The position numbers were made by a program, and so were the translations under genes. Shown piece by piece: positions 1 to 8,204 of a DNA stretch of 62,499 bases (position 1 is the stretch's first letter; each line of letters begins with the position of its first letter). The notes under the pieces were generated by a model, which ran no database searches, was not told the DNA's origin, and was given only the letters and a program-made list of their open reading frames with translations. Origin of the DNA: an uncultured bacterium (GTDB lineage Bacteria > Elusimicrobiota > Elusimicrobia > Elusimicrobiales > Elusimicrobiaceae); NCBI GenBank assembly GCA_949291365.1, contig CASEVJ010000001.1, positions 1 to 62,499 of the forward strand. Reading direction: 5' to 3'.

Positions 1-1
1 T

Positions 2-1336
2 ACAAATGGGCAGTGCGTATGTCCATCCGGGCAGAAATATAGCGGGAGCAAATGCGTAGACATCTGTGGAGAAGGGGAATACTGGGACGCAGGCACCTCC
101 AGCTGCAAAGACATCTGCAGTGAAGACCAGGTGTGGAACTCTACCAACCAGGCCTGTGAAGACCGGTGTGGCCAAGATACGATTTGGGACAGTGAAACGC
201 AGAGCTGCGTGCCCAATTGTACGGATGGGAAAGTATGGAACGAAGAAACCAAACGCTGCGAATCTGCCTGCACGCCTTCGTGCGGTGACCCAAGCAAAGT
301 AGCTAACCAGGACAACCCTCCAGCCGATACCTGCGATGGAGACCAGCAGAATAAATATACCTGTGACGGGTCTTATCAAGGCACCTGCACAGATGTATAT
401 TATGTGGGAGGGGTTGCTGGCTTGTTTGCACTGCCGACATTTTCAACGGAGATAGGGGGGGGATCTTCCGGCTCTTGCCCGGCGGGTTCTACTTATGTGA
501 GCCGAGGTGGTACATGCGGGACTTCTATCTGTCGGAGCGCTGCTGGTTGTTGTTGGTCCAATACAAAGGGCTGTACGGCATTAAGCTCTAATAATGCATC
601 AGGCACTTTCTGCCAAGATGGCCAAGTTTATGACGAAAAGTTGGGAATATGTGTAGATGATTTGTCTGGCTTGGGCGGAACGGGTGGAACAGGCGGACTG
701 AATCCTGCTTTTACCTTCAAAGGGTATTACTCGCGGGAAGTAACCTGCTGCAGCGGGCAAACCGGCTGTACCGCTTCTGAGGAGGAAACCCCTGATGCCT
801 GCGAAAGCAACCCCTCTACCGCCAATTGTTGTACTGCAAGTGAACGAACAGCCGGTAAAGAGTATAACAGACAAACGAAGACATGTACTTGCCCTGTCGG
901 AACAACTGAAAAAAATGGAAGATGTACCACTACCAGCTGTGCTGTAGGGTATGTTTTAGAAAATGGAGTATGTGTGAAAGAGGAACCGGAAGAAGGGGAG
1001 GTTCATTGCATTATATCGGCTACATCCGGATCTTCTGGCTCAAGAGGCCCTAATGAGGTAGGAAGTTGGCAGCCAGGTGCTTATTATAACAGCAGTATGA
1101 AATGTGGTGACGGCAAGTCAACGGTTGGTTACTTGACTGATGCCGACATCGGCAAAGATATCGGCTGCAAGCCCGGCGACTATTATGTGTACTATAATAT
1201 AGAGGGCTGGAGACCGGCAGGAGCAAGAGGGTTCACTGCGTATAGATATACATGTCTGCTTTGCGGTGAAAGATCTAGCGAAGGGTCTTGTCTGCAATCA
1301 GTGTCGGGAGGTTTCGGCGGCACGACATACAATTAA
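2..1336 (+). CDS. Cys-rich repeat surface/secreted protein, 5' truncated by window edge
   Basis: The reading frame is already open at base 2, so this is the last 444 residues of a longer protein. The visible part is very Cys-rich. It holds four consecutive 17-residue units (65-268) with the pattern C-x4-[YVI]-W-[DN]-x5-C-x3, followed by looser units such as CQDGQVYD...C and CPVGT..NGRC, which resemble small disulfide-knotted EGF/EB-like modules. A Gly/Ser-rich stretch separates the N-terminal repeats from the C-terminal part. Even Cys spacing and absence of membrane segments suggest an extracytoplasmic, disulfide-bonded protein. No enzyme motif is visible and I do not recognise the family. 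A strong terminator follows at 1358-1388. The signal peptide, if any, lies outside the window. Confidence 0.75.
   Translation, partial: TNGQCVCPSGQKYSGSKCVDICGEGEYWDAGTSSCKDICSEDQVWNSTNQACEDRCGQDTIWDSETQSCVPNCTDGKVWNEETKRCESACTPSCGDPSKVANQDNPPADTCDGDQQNKYTCDGSYQGTCTDVYYVGGVAGLFALPTFSTEIGGGSSGSCPAGSTYVSRGGTCGTSICRSAAGCCWSNTKGCTALSSNNASGTFCQDGQVYDEKLGICVDDLSGLGGTGGTGGLNPAFTFKGYYSREVTCCSGQTGCTASEEETPDACESNPSTANCCTASERTAGKEYNRQTKTCTCPVGTTEKNGRCTTTSCAVGYVLENGVCVKEEPEEGEVHCIISATSGSSGSRGPNEVGSWQPGAYYNSSMKCGDGKSTVGYLTDADIGKDIGCKPGDYYVYYNIEGWRPAGARGFTAYRYTCLLCGERSSEGSCLQSVSGGFGGTTYN
65..268 (+). repeat. Four tandem 51-bp units encoding 17-residue Cys/Trp modules
   Basis: The units start at Cys codons 65, 116, 167 and 218. 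Each keeps two Cys 13 residues apart and a central Trp after Tyr, Val or Ile. Protein-level identity is higher than DNA-level identity, so this is an old, diverged tandem duplication. Confidence 0.8.
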
Positions 1337-1357
1337 TACACACTAGAGCTGCTTTTC

Positions 1358-1388
1358 CCGCTCCCCCGCCAAATAGGCGGGGGAGCGG
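1358..1388 (+). terminator. Rho-independent terminator
   Basis: A perfect 13-bp GC-rich stem with loop AAATA lies 22 bases after the Cys-rich gene. It is followed by a short CTTTG run. Confidence 0.8.
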
Positions 1389-1581
1389 CTTTGTATAGGG
1401 GGAATTATTTGTTTTTGGTATGTCTGGTTGGAGGCGTTTGGGGGAGTTCGGGTTTACGTTTTCTGCTCTGCCCATGAATAGCCCAAAAATTGCGGGGCCT
1501 GTATATGGGTGGCCCACAGGGCGGAAAGGGCCCTTTGCCCCGTACCCTTGGAGAGGGGCCAAGGAGGTCGTGGCAAAATTA

Positions 1582-1587
1582 TAAAAT
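1582..1587 (+). promoter_or_regulatory. -10 TAAAAT, leaderless-type
   Basis: The hexamer is followed by six bases and then the EamA ATG at 1594, so +1 is expected at the A of ATG. The AAGGAGG at 1561-1567 is about 26 bases from the ATG, too far to act as its ribosome-binding site. Confidence 0.5.
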
Positions 1588-1593
1588 AGTAAT

Positions 1594-2535
1594 ATGAAAG
1601 GTTTTTTGTATGGATTTGTAACAGCTGCCACGTTTGGCTTAATCCCGCTGTTCACCCTGCCGCTGATGGAAAAGGCAATGACGTTCCCTTCCATTCTCTT
1701 TTACCGCTTTGCCATCGCCGCGCTGATGCTGGGGATACTGCAGTTTGTCACCCGGCAGCCGTTTGGCGTAAGCCGGCGTGAGCTATACGTCCTGTTTGGC
1801 TTGAGCTTTTATTATGACGGGTCTGCGGTATTTTTGTTTTGGTCTTATGAATATTTGGCCAGCGGCATTGCCACGGCGCTTAATTTCCTTTATCCGGTAT
1901 TTGTGGCGGTGCTGATGATATGGCTGTTTAAAGAGAAAAAATCTTTCTGGACGGGCTGTGCCGTGCTGCTGGCGCTGACGGGGACGGCGGTGCTGTCTTT
2001 GCGCGGCGGCACAGGGGGCAAATTCAGCCCGTTTGGGCTGGTAACGGTCACGCTCTCTGCTCTTTCCTATGCATTGTATATGATTGGGGTAAAGCAAGCC
2101 GGGCTTGAGCGGCTGGGCACCGTCAAATTGACCTTTTATGTGTTTTCTTTTTCCGCCGCAGAATTGCTGCTCTATGCCTGGGCCGGGGGTAATTTCCAGC
2201 GGGTGCCGGATTTGCAAAGCGATGTATATTTGACCCTCTTGGCCTTGGTGCCTACCGTCATTTCTAACTTGACGCTGGTGCAGGCCATACGCCTTATCGG
2301 CTCTACCCGCACGGCTGTGCTGGGCGCGGCGGAACCGCTGACAGCGGTGACGGTGGGCGTACTGGTGCTGGGAGAGCCGTTCACCCGGGCGGTGGCGCTG
2401 GGGGTGGGGCTGATTGTGCTGGCGGTGCTGACGGTGGTGCTGGCCCCGTATTTGACGCCGTTTTTCCGCCGGTTTAAATATTATTATCTGACGGAAGTGC
2501 TGGGTAAGCATAAAGGGCTGAAAGCCCCGCGCTGA
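1594..2535 (+). CDS. EamA/DMT-family transporter
   Basis: A 313-residue polytopic membrane protein with about ten hydrophobic segments arranged as two EamA half-repeats (roughly residues 3-135 and 146-285). The second half carries the typical AAEPLTAVTVGVLVLGEPFT segment seen near the end of these proteins. Family members export amino acids, metabolites or nucleotide sugars; the substrate cannot be inferred here. The C-terminus ends in a basic cytoplasmic tail. The start at 1594 is chosen because it is the first Met before the hydrophobic region and sits seven bases past a TAAAAT -10, as in other apparently leaderless genes here. The gene appears monocistronic. Confidence 0.88.
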   Translation: MKGFLYGFVTAATFGLIPLFTLPLMEKAMTFPSILFYRFAIAALMLGILQFVTRQPFGVSRRELYVLFGLSFYYDGSAVFLFWSYEYLASGIATALNFLYPVFVAVLMIWLFKEKKSFWTGCAVLLALTGTAVLSLRGGTGGKFSPFGLVTVTLSALSYALYMIGVKQAGLERLGTVKLTFYVFSFSAAELLLYAWAGGNFQRVPDLQSDVYLTLLALVPTVISNLTLVQAIRLIGSTRTAVLGAAEPLTAVTVGVLVLGEPFTRAVALGVGLIVLAVLTVVLAPYLTPFFRRFKYYYLTEVLGKHKGLKAPR

Positions 2536-2561
2536 AAAATGTAGGGAAAAGCGGTTTGTTT

Positions 2562-2570
2562 TGATACAAT
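2562..2570 (+). promoter_or_regulatory. Extended -10 TGATACAAT
   Basis: A TGn-TACAAT element 27 bases before the ATG at 2598. The expected +1 near 2577 gives a leader of about 20 bases containing AGGTGAGG. It probably drives the envelope lipoprotein cluster downstream. Confidence 0.5.
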
Positions 2571-2597
2571 ATAGAAAATCTCCAGGTGAGGATGTCT

Positions 2598-3023
2598 ATG
2601 AATAAAGCAGGCATATTGCATAAACTGATGTTGGCGCTTATTTTAATAGCGGGTTTCGGCGTGGCGCTGATATGGCCGCAGGTGCAGAAGAAGCTGGATA
2701 TCCATTATGCCCGGCAGGCCGCCCAAATAGGCAAACAGCTGGCACAGGCCGAACAACTGTTTTTTGAAAAAAATAAATTTTATACGGCGGATTTTGCACA
2801 GCTGGGGCTGGAGCTGCCCTGCGCGTCCGTCGTGGAAAAAGAGCACAGCATTCTGCGCTGCCGGCATTATGATTTTGTGTTGGAACAGGCCGACGTCATA
2901 CGCGTAAGCAATACCAAATATCCCAAATGGTTTACCGTGTCTTTGCAGGACGGCACGGTGAGCTGCGGGCATGAGGACGGCTCTTTGGTAGGGGCGCGTA
3001 TTTGCGCGCAGGTGGATTTATAA
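2598..3023 (+). CDS. Pilin-like anchored protein lacking a prepilin cleavage motif
   Basis: A 141-residue protein with one N-terminal hydrophobic helix (about residues 9-27), an amphipathic helix and a small Cys-containing C-terminal domain. The segment AEQLFFEKNKFYTADFAQL resembles the region after the N-terminal helix in the pilin-like protein at 62287 (EQEKRC..GKKYTGDFADI). It therefore looks like a pilin/pseudopilin homologue that has lost the G-FTLIE prepilin peptidase site and stays anchored by an uncleaved helix. The start at 2598 is preferred over GTG 2586 or ATG 2592 because AGGTGAGG (2584-2591) is correctly spaced from it. It heads the lipoprotein cluster, 22 bases before the LpoB-like gene. 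Confidence 0.65.
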   Translation: MNKAGILHKLMLALILIAGFGVALIWPQVQKKLDIHYARQAAQIGKQLAQAEQLFFEKNKFYTADFAQLGLELPCASVVEKEHSILRCRHYDFVLEQADVIRVSNTKYPKWFTVSLQDGTVSCGHEDGSLVGARICAQVDL

Positions 3024-3045
3024 ATCGGACGGAAAGGAGAACAAG

Positions 3046-3636
3046 ATGAAAAAACTTTGTATGGGGTTGCTAGTGCTGCCTTTGCTGTTTGCGTGCGGTA
3101 CCAAAGTAGAACGGCTGGATTTGCAGGAGAACAAAGACGTCAGCGGCCGCTGGAACGCTACCGATTCACAGCTGGTAGCCCAGGAGATGATTACAGATTG
3201 CTTAAATTCCGGCTGGTACAACAAAGCCGCCGCCCGCCTGGGCAAAGAGCCCACTGTCATTGTGGGCAGCGTTACCAATGAAAGCATGGAGCATATCAAT
3301 ACCGGCGCTTTTGTGGAAGAAATACAGCGCGCGCTAATTAACTCGGGCAAAGTAACTTTTGTAGCCAGCCAGGACGAACGCGGCCAAGTGCGTCAGGAGC
3401 GGCTGGAACAAGATGAGTTCGCCTCCGAAGAAACGCGCAAGGCGTTTGGACGCGAGGTGGGGGCGGATTATATGCTTTCCGGTACGCTGACTTCTATTGT
3501 GGACGCGCAGAGCAAAGAGGCCGTGGTGTTTTACCAGGTGAACATGAAGCTTATTGACATTGAAACCAATCAAATCGTCTGGAACGGCCAGAAACAAATT
3601 AAAAAATATGTGAAACGCAGCAAAGTAAGCTGGTAA
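3046..3636 (+). CDS. LpoB-like outer membrane lipoprotein (PBP activator family)
   Basis: A 196-residue lipoprotein with a signal peptide and lipobox LLFAC, then the conserved core DVSGRWNATDS, EEIQRALINSGKVTF and GADYMLSGTL typical of the LpoB/YcfM family. In E. coli, LpoB is an outer-membrane lipoprotein that reaches through the periplasm to stimulate the glycan polymerase PBP1b. No class A PBP gene is present in this window, so the partner is unknown. GGAAAGGAGA precedes the ATG. It lies five bases before the COG3014-like gene, and the adjacency with a COG3014 protein and an LPP20-like lipoprotein supports a single envelope module. Confidence 0.85.
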   Translation: MKKLCMGLLVLPLLFACGTKVERLDLQENKDVSGRWNATDSQLVAQEMITDCLNSGWYNKAAARLGKEPTVIVGSVTNESMEHINTGAFVEEIQRALINSGKVTFVASQDERGQVRQERLEQDEFASEETRKAFGREVGADYMLSGTLTSIVDAQSKEAVVFYQVNMKLIDIETNQIVWNGQKQIKKYVKRSKVSW

Positions 3637-3641
3637 TTTTT

Positions 3642-4955
3642 ATGAAGGCGCGTTGGTTTACGCTACTGACAGTTCTTTTGTGCTGCTCGGCGTGCGGCGC
3701 GCCTTCTTTGCGCCATAAAAAGGACATCAATAAATTGCTGGCGGCCAGTGATTTTGCCGCCGCGGAACAAAAGCTGGAAGCCGCCAAAAACAAAGAATAT
3801 AAACAGCGCGACGCACTGCTGTATTATTTGGACACCGGCGCCGTCCTGCATGACGCCGGCCGCCCCGCCGAAAGCGACCAGCGCTTTGCCTGGGCCCAAG
3901 CGCGCATAGATGATTTGTTTACCCAAAGCATTACCGCCCATGCCGGCCAATATATTATTAATGATTTAACCGTCCCCTACTATCCCGCCCCCTATGAACA
4001 GGCGCTGACTTATTACTACCGCGCCATGAATTTTTTAGACCAAAATGACGTACCCGGCGCCCTGGTGGAAGCCAATAAAGCCGTCTTTTATATAGACCGC
4101 CTGCCCAAAGACCGCGGCCCGGGCTGTTACACGGAGCCGTTTGTCCAGTATGTGGCCAGTTTGGTGTTTGAAAGCGCCGGCAAACGCGACGACGCACGCA
4201 TTGCCCGTACGCGTGCCCGGCAGAGCTATGCGGCTTTGCCGGGAGGCGAAGAGGCGGCTTGGCCGCTGTCCCCCGGTGCGCTGCCCGGCCCGCAGTGGGG
4301 GGAAGTGGTGCTGGTGCATGCCAATGGCATTATGCCGCTCAAAGCCAGCCAAACGGTGCAGGTGGCGTGGGGAGATATTTTATTTTGGATGAATACTTTA
4401 CAGGAAGGCCGGGATACGGATCCCGCACTGCAAAATGCCATTATGGCCGGTTTTATGGGCAATGCCATTACGCTCTCTTACCCGGTATTGCTGCTGCAGC
4501 CCTATGTGATAACTTCTTCCCAGGTGCTTACGCAGGACGGAGAGGTATATGATACGCAGCTGGTGGCAGATGTGGCTGCCGCCGCTCAAGCGGATTTGGA
4601 GCAGAACAAGCCCGGCGTGTTGCTGCGCATGGCCCTGCGTGCTGCGGCTAAACGCGTAGCCGCGGTGCAGACGCGCCATGCCGTCACGCAGGCGGCAGAC
4701 GATGAAACCGCCGGTAATTTGGCGGGGATGTTTGTCAGTTTGCTGGGCGCGCTGACGGAAAAGGCCGACACGCGCCAATGGTTTACTCTGCCGGCGCAGT
4801 TTCGCATGGCGCATTTCTATGTGCCGGCCGGGGATCAAAATATCGTTCTGCGTTTTCAAGACGGATTTGGTAATATAGTAGGAGAGCATACCTTTGAAAA
4901 TGTGCCGGTGCGCCCGGGCGGGCGTGTGTATTTGCATTACCGTACGGCCAAGTGA
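3642..4955 (+). CDS. COG3014-like lipoprotein with TPR-like N-terminal half
   Basis: A 437-residue protein with a signal peptide and lipobox-like CCSAC around residue 20. The N-terminal half is helical, with TPR-like repeats (DFAAAEQKLEAAKNKEY, YYYRAMNFLDQNDVPGALVEANKAV). The C-terminal half is mixed and ends in beta-rich sequence. The overall pattern matches uncharacterised COG3014 proteins, which often sit next to LpoB- and LPP20-type genes. Its biochemical role is unknown; participation in envelope or peptidoglycan assembly is inferred from context only. The next gene starts eight bases after its stop, indicating an operon. Confidence 0.7.
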   Translation: MKARWFTLLTVLLCCSACGAPSLRHKKDINKLLAASDFAAAEQKLEAAKNKEYKQRDALLYYLDTGAVLHDAGRPAESDQRFAWAQARIDDLFTQSITAHAGQYIINDLTVPYYPAPYEQALTYYYRAMNFLDQNDVPGALVEANKAVFYIDRLPKDRGPGCYTEPFVQYVASLVFESAGKRDDARIARTRARQSYAALPGGEEAAWPLSPGALPGPQWGEVVLVHANGIMPLKASQTVQVAWGDILFWMNTLQEGRDTDPALQNAIMAGFMGNAITLSYPVLLLQPYVITSSQVLTQDGEVYDTQLVADVAAAAQADLEQNKPGVLLRMALRAAAKRVAAVQTRHAVTQAADDETAGNLAGMFVSLLGALTEKADTRQWFTLPAQFRMAHFYVPAGDQNIVLRFQDGFGNIVGEHTFENVPVRPGGRVYLHYRTAK

Positions 4956-4962
4956 GGAATAC

Positions 4963-5901
4963 ATGAAAAAGCTATTTATTTTATTTGCGGCGTTGGGGCT
5001 GTGTGCCTGCGCGGGCGTTAATAAAAATACGGTCAGCTATCAAATGGGAAAATATGACCAGTATACCTATTATGTGGTAGCCGGAGAAGGCGCCGACAAG
5101 GAAGCCGCCTCCGCCAATGCCTTGGCCAATATGCGCGTCAGTTTTGGCCAGGCCGTGCCTGACGCGGCCGACCTGCCCCAAATTAAAGACATCATGGCCA
5201 ATGCCGAGGTGGACAAAGTCTGGCGGGACAAAAGCCGCAAAGACCCCAAAAACTATTTTGCGCTGGCTATATTAAAACGCCAAACGGCGGAGCTTATTTT
5301 GCAGGTGCCAGCCAATGCTTTGGACGCGCGCCTGGGGGCGCTGGCGGCCCAGCTGCAGGGGACGGACGATAAATTTGCCGGTCTGCGCGCGGCGTTTGCC
5401 ATGAAACCGCTGATTGAGCAACGCAATGTGGTGCAGGATTTGTATGCCTTTGTCAGCCAAGACCATGCCGGATATGAGGCGGCACGTTTTGATAATTATA
5501 AAAAACTGTATAATGACCGGCTGGCAGCCGTAAAAGTAGCCGTCATTATACATGGGGAAGAAGACCAGGTGCTGCTTTCCCGCATTACCGACGCGGTAAA
5601 CCAAATGGGGTTGAGCGTGGTCGGGGCGGAAGACTCTTCGGCCTTGCTCTCCGTGGAAGTAAACGCCAAAGTGGACGGGTACGGCTCGGAACGTTTGAAA
5701 GGACTTGTTTGGGCGGCTACCAGCGCGGCGGTGAGCTTGCGCGATTTGCAGGCCGGCACCACCTTTGCGCGCTTTAACGTGTATGACCGCGCCGGTACCG
5801 GGCGCAAAGAGGACTCTTTGCGCAAAAGTATGGAAGGCGTTGGAAACAAAGCGTCTGCCGAAATTATCAAACGCATGACGGACTATTTGAAAACAAAATA
5901 A
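4963..5901 (+). CDS. LPP20-like lipoprotein
   Basis: A 312-residue lipoprotein with lipobox LCAC at its N-terminus. Residues after the lipobox contain the signature of LPP20/FlgP-type proteins: a 'YYVVAGEGADKEAASANAL' strand-helix unit in which a conserved Gly strand is followed by an Ala-rich helix. A second alpha/beta domain follows (about residues 190-300). The ATG at 4963 is selected because it directly starts the signal peptide and follows AGTGAGG; longer in-frame starts would put a non-hydrophobic leader first. It is the third lipoprotein in a row, which suggests a co-assembled outer-membrane complex. Function unknown. Confidence 0.75.
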   Translation: MKKLFILFAALGLCACAGVNKNTVSYQMGKYDQYTYYVVAGEGADKEAASANALANMRVSFGQAVPDAADLPQIKDIMANAEVDKVWRDKSRKDPKNYFALAILKRQTAELILQVPANALDARLGALAAQLQGTDDKFAGLRAAFAMKPLIEQRNVVQDLYAFVSQDHAGYEAARFDNYKKLYNDRLAAVKVAVIIHGEEDQVLLSRITDAVNQMGLSVVGAEDSSALLSVEVNAKVDGYGSERLKGLVWAATSAAVSLRDLQAGTTFARFNVYDRAGTGRKEDSLRKSMEGVGNKASAEIIKRMTDYLKTK

Positions 5902-5938
5902 AGCCGGTGTTCCCGGTTATTAAAAAGAGGAATTGCTT

Positions 5939-6664
5939 ATGAAGAAAACATATTTTGGCTTATTAGCCGTGTTATTAGCTTGGCCGGTGTGCGCCCAGGA
6001 AACGACGGAGCCCGCCACGCAGGCCTCCACGGATACAGCCGCAGCGGTGGAAACGGCGCAAGACCCGGCGGAACGCAATAAAATGATGTATTCGTTGGGC
6101 TTTCTGCTGGGAGACAATGTCAAACGCCAGCTGGTGCTGGACAATGAAGACGATTATAAAGCACTTTCACAGGGCATGAGAGACAGTTTGCTGAATAAGC
6201 AATCCCAGACTTCTTTGGAAGAATACAAACCGCAGATTATTGAAAAATACAAACAAGACGCCCAAATTATCAGCCAAAGACGCGAGGAAGAGCAGAAAGA
6301 ATATTTGGAAAATTTTTCTAAAGAAAAAGGTGTTAAAGTGCTGGATAACGGCGCCATGATTAAGCTGTCTAAAAAAGGCAAAGGCCGCACGGCAAAAGCC
6401 GACAGCAAAGTAACGGTTCATTATGAAGGAAAATTGATTGACGGTACCAAATTTGACAGCTCCTACGACAGGGAGGAACCGTTTACCACGAAACTGACAG
6501 ACGTTATCCCTTGCTGGACCAAAGCCCTGCAGCAGATGCGTCCATCCTCTAAAGCCACGGTAGTTTGCCCGGCGAACACCGCCTACGGCAACCGTCCGGT
6601 GGGGGTTATCCCGCCTAATTCCGCTTTGGTGTTTACGGTGGAAGTAATCAGCATAGACGAGTGA
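5939..6664 (+). CDS. Periplasmic FKBP-type peptidyl-prolyl isomerase (Mip/FkpA-like)
   Basis: A 241-residue protein with a cleavable signal peptide ending at VCA-Q, a helical dimerisation-type domain (about residues 40-130, ending in a charged coiled coil) and a C-terminal FKBP domain (SKVTVHYEGKLIDGTKFDSS ... NSALVFTVEVISID). This is the Mip/FkpA layout, in which the N-domain makes a V-shaped dimer and the FKBP domain catalyses prolyl isomerisation in the periplasm. The drug-pocket Trp-like segment reads IPCWTKALQQM, with Cys beside Trp. ATG 5939 is used rather than TTG 5933 because AAAAAGAGG is correctly spaced. The next gene begins three bases after the stop. Confidence 0.9.
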   Translation: MKKTYFGLLAVLLAWPVCAQETTEPATQASTDTAAAVETAQDPAERNKMMYSLGFLLGDNVKRQLVLDNEDDYKALSQGMRDSLLNKQSQTSLEEYKPQIIEKYKQDAQIISQRREEEQKEYLENFSKEKGVKVLDNGAMIKLSKKGKGRTAKADSKVTVHYEGKLIDGTKFDSSYDREEPFTTKLTDVIPCWTKALQQMRPSSKATVVCPANTAYGNRPVGVIPPNSALVFTVEVISIDE

Positions 6665-6667
6665 GCT

Positions 6668-7237
6668 ATGTCTAAAACAAGCCGTTTTTTTCTCGGGGTT
6701 ATTATTGTGGGGCTGGCTTTTATAGCCGGTGTGCGCGCATACCGTTTTTATGAAAGCCGCGTGGAAGCACAGCAGCAAGAAAGCCAAACCCCCACTATGA
6801 CGTTTAACAATGTACCCGTGCAACAGCTGCCGCCGCAGCAGGAAGAGCAAATTTATAAAACTTGGACGGGAGACCCGACGGCCAATGAGTTCTATCTGCA
6901 GGATACCCCGCTGCCACCCGACCAGCAAAAAGCCCAAGCCCGCGCGACGGTGGTGTCTATCTTGGACGATTATAAAAACACCCCGGAAATACAATCTTTT
7001 TATACAGACTTGCGTGAAACAACCGGTCAGGCGGATATGGATTTAAGCGTATTGAGCGGAGAGAAATTGCCGCAGCTGCTGAAAGAATATCCGCAGCTGC
7101 AGCAGGTGGTCAATGAGCATGCCAAAGACCCTGCTTTTGCACAAGTTGTGCAGGAAATTTTTAACAATCCGCAGTTTGTGGAAAGCATAAAAATATTGCA
7201 GGGGACGCCCCAGCCGCAGGCACCGGCACAGAAATAA
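6668..7237 (+). CDS. Membrane-anchored hypothetical protein
   Basis: A 189-residue protein with one N-terminal hydrophobic helix (about residues 7-26), then a Gln/Pro-rich linker and a mostly helical C-terminal region with several LPQLLKEYPQLQQ-like amphipathic segments. No family is recognised. It starts three bases after the FKBP stop, so it is co-transcribed and probably faces the periplasm. The Gln/Pro-rich ends suggest flexible tethers. Confidence 0.7.
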   Translation: MSKTSRFFLGVIIVGLAFIAGVRAYRFYESRVEAQQQESQTPTMTFNNVPVQQLPPQQEEQIYKTWTGDPTANEFYLQDTPLPPDQQKAQARATVVSILDDYKNTPEIQSFYTDLRETTGQADMDLSVLSGEKLPQLLKEYPQLQQVVNEHAKDPAFAQVVQEIFNNPQFVESIKILQGTPQPQAPAQK

Positions 7238-7260
7238 AAAGCGCCGGACGGATCAAATTT

Positions 7261-7269
7261 TGCTATTCT
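7261..7269 (+). promoter_or_regulatory. Extended -10 TGCTATTCT
   Basis: A TGC-TATTCT element with +1 expected near 7276 gives the gene at 7298 its own short leader. The leader holds AAGGAGG at 7283-7289, seven or eight bases before the GTG start. Confidence 0.5.
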
Positions 7270-7297
7270 ATAAAGAGTATACAAGGAGGATATCGGC

Positions 7298-7798
7298 GTG
7301 GCAAAGATTCTTCTCAAATCGGCAGTACTCTTTTTTATTGTTTTAAGTATTTATTTAATTGTAAACCCTTCGGCCTGTTCCAACATGGTGTCGGGGAGGG
7401 AGCGTTCCATGTCTTCTTCGGAACAGAACACGGCCGGCCAGCCCATGACCGAGCAGACGGATTCCTTGTCTGCCGGTCAGCAAACAGAGGGAGAATATAC
7501 GCCTTCCTTGGAAGGGATTTTTGATACTAATACGCTTAACGAGGATTCTTTCCAGCCCGTTTATTCCCAGCAAGATATTGACTACGCCATTGCCAGCCGT
7601 TATGTGGAGCTGGAACGGGAATACGCCAAGAACAATCCCGTAGGTAAAGATTCTTCCAAAGAGATTGCCTTTATTGTGATGGACGATTTTGAAATGTCCC
7701 CTACCGAGTGGGAAGATTTCCTGACCCGTGCCACCGCTACGGATTTGTTTAACCAAATCCGCCGGGAAATGCCGCTCCAGCCGCAGAGCGCGCAATAA
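7298..7798 (+). CDS. Small exported or anchored hypothetical protein
   Basis: A 166-residue protein starting with GTG, fixed by a near-perfect AAGGAGG. An N-terminal hydrophobic segment (about residues 8-25) ends in PSAC, which could be a weak lipobox or simply the end of a signal anchor. The remainder is acidic and low in hydrophobic content, with a Ser/Gln-rich linker and a C-terminal helix. I do not recognise it. It follows the lipoprotein cluster but seems to have its own promoter. Confidence 0.7.
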   Translation: MAKILLKSAVLFFIVLSIYLIVNPSACSNMVSGRERSMSSSEQNTAGQPMTEQTDSLSAGQQTEGEYTPSLEGIFDTNTLNEDSFQPVYSQQDIDYAIASRYVELEREYAKNNPVGKDSSKEIAFIVMDDFEMSPTEWEDFLTRATATDLFNQIRREMPLQPQSAQ

Positions 7799-7815
7799 AA
7801 CAATTGCCTTTTCAA

Positions 7816-7840
7816 AAACCCCGCCGATAAGGTGGGGTTT
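7816..7840 (+). terminator. Rho-independent terminator
   Basis: A ten-base-pair stem AAACCCCGCC/GGTGGGGTTT (one G-T pair) lies 17 bases after the stop of the 7298 gene. Confidence 0.75.
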
Positions 7841-8146
7841 ATTATTTGTGTTTGCGGGGCTTTTTGGCGGAGCACCGGCTGCGTTCTGCTTTCTAAAAGA
7901 GATAGGGGGGAGCTATTTTTCCGTCAGAGTGTAGTGTGGATTGGACGATTGATTTTACCCGCTCATTGCTAGTGTTAATGACAGGCCGGCGGCGAATTGG
8001 GTGGGCAAGCGCATGGCATGGGCTGGAGAATAAACGGGTGCCTGTTTCTGGGTAAAAAATACGGGTGATTGGGCAGAGGCCGCGGAAGAAGTGATACACA
8101 GGCGCAGACCCCTGGAGCAAAAAATAAAACAGACCGTGTGTCATAA
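7841..8146. other. Intergenic spacer, nothing recognised
   Basis: About 300 bases between two convergent terminators. The short reading frames here have no ribosome-binding site or domain, and no repeat or RNA fold was recognised. Confidence 0.5.
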
Positions 8147-8171
8147 AAGGCCCCGCTTTTCACGGGGCCTT
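8147..8171 (-). terminator. Rho-independent terminator of the minus-strand sensor operon
   Basis: Nine-base-pair stem AAGGCCCCG/CGGGGCCTT followed on the minus strand by a TTTT run. It lies 34 bases past the stop of the AI-2E-family gene. Confidence 0.8.
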
Positions 8172-8204
8172 GTGTATAAAACCGGTATTGTATATGCCCT
8201 GCAA

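Noticed and set aside
8147..8171. GC-rich hairpin as an attenuator
   Set aside because: Position after the last gene of the operon and the T tract fit a simple terminator.
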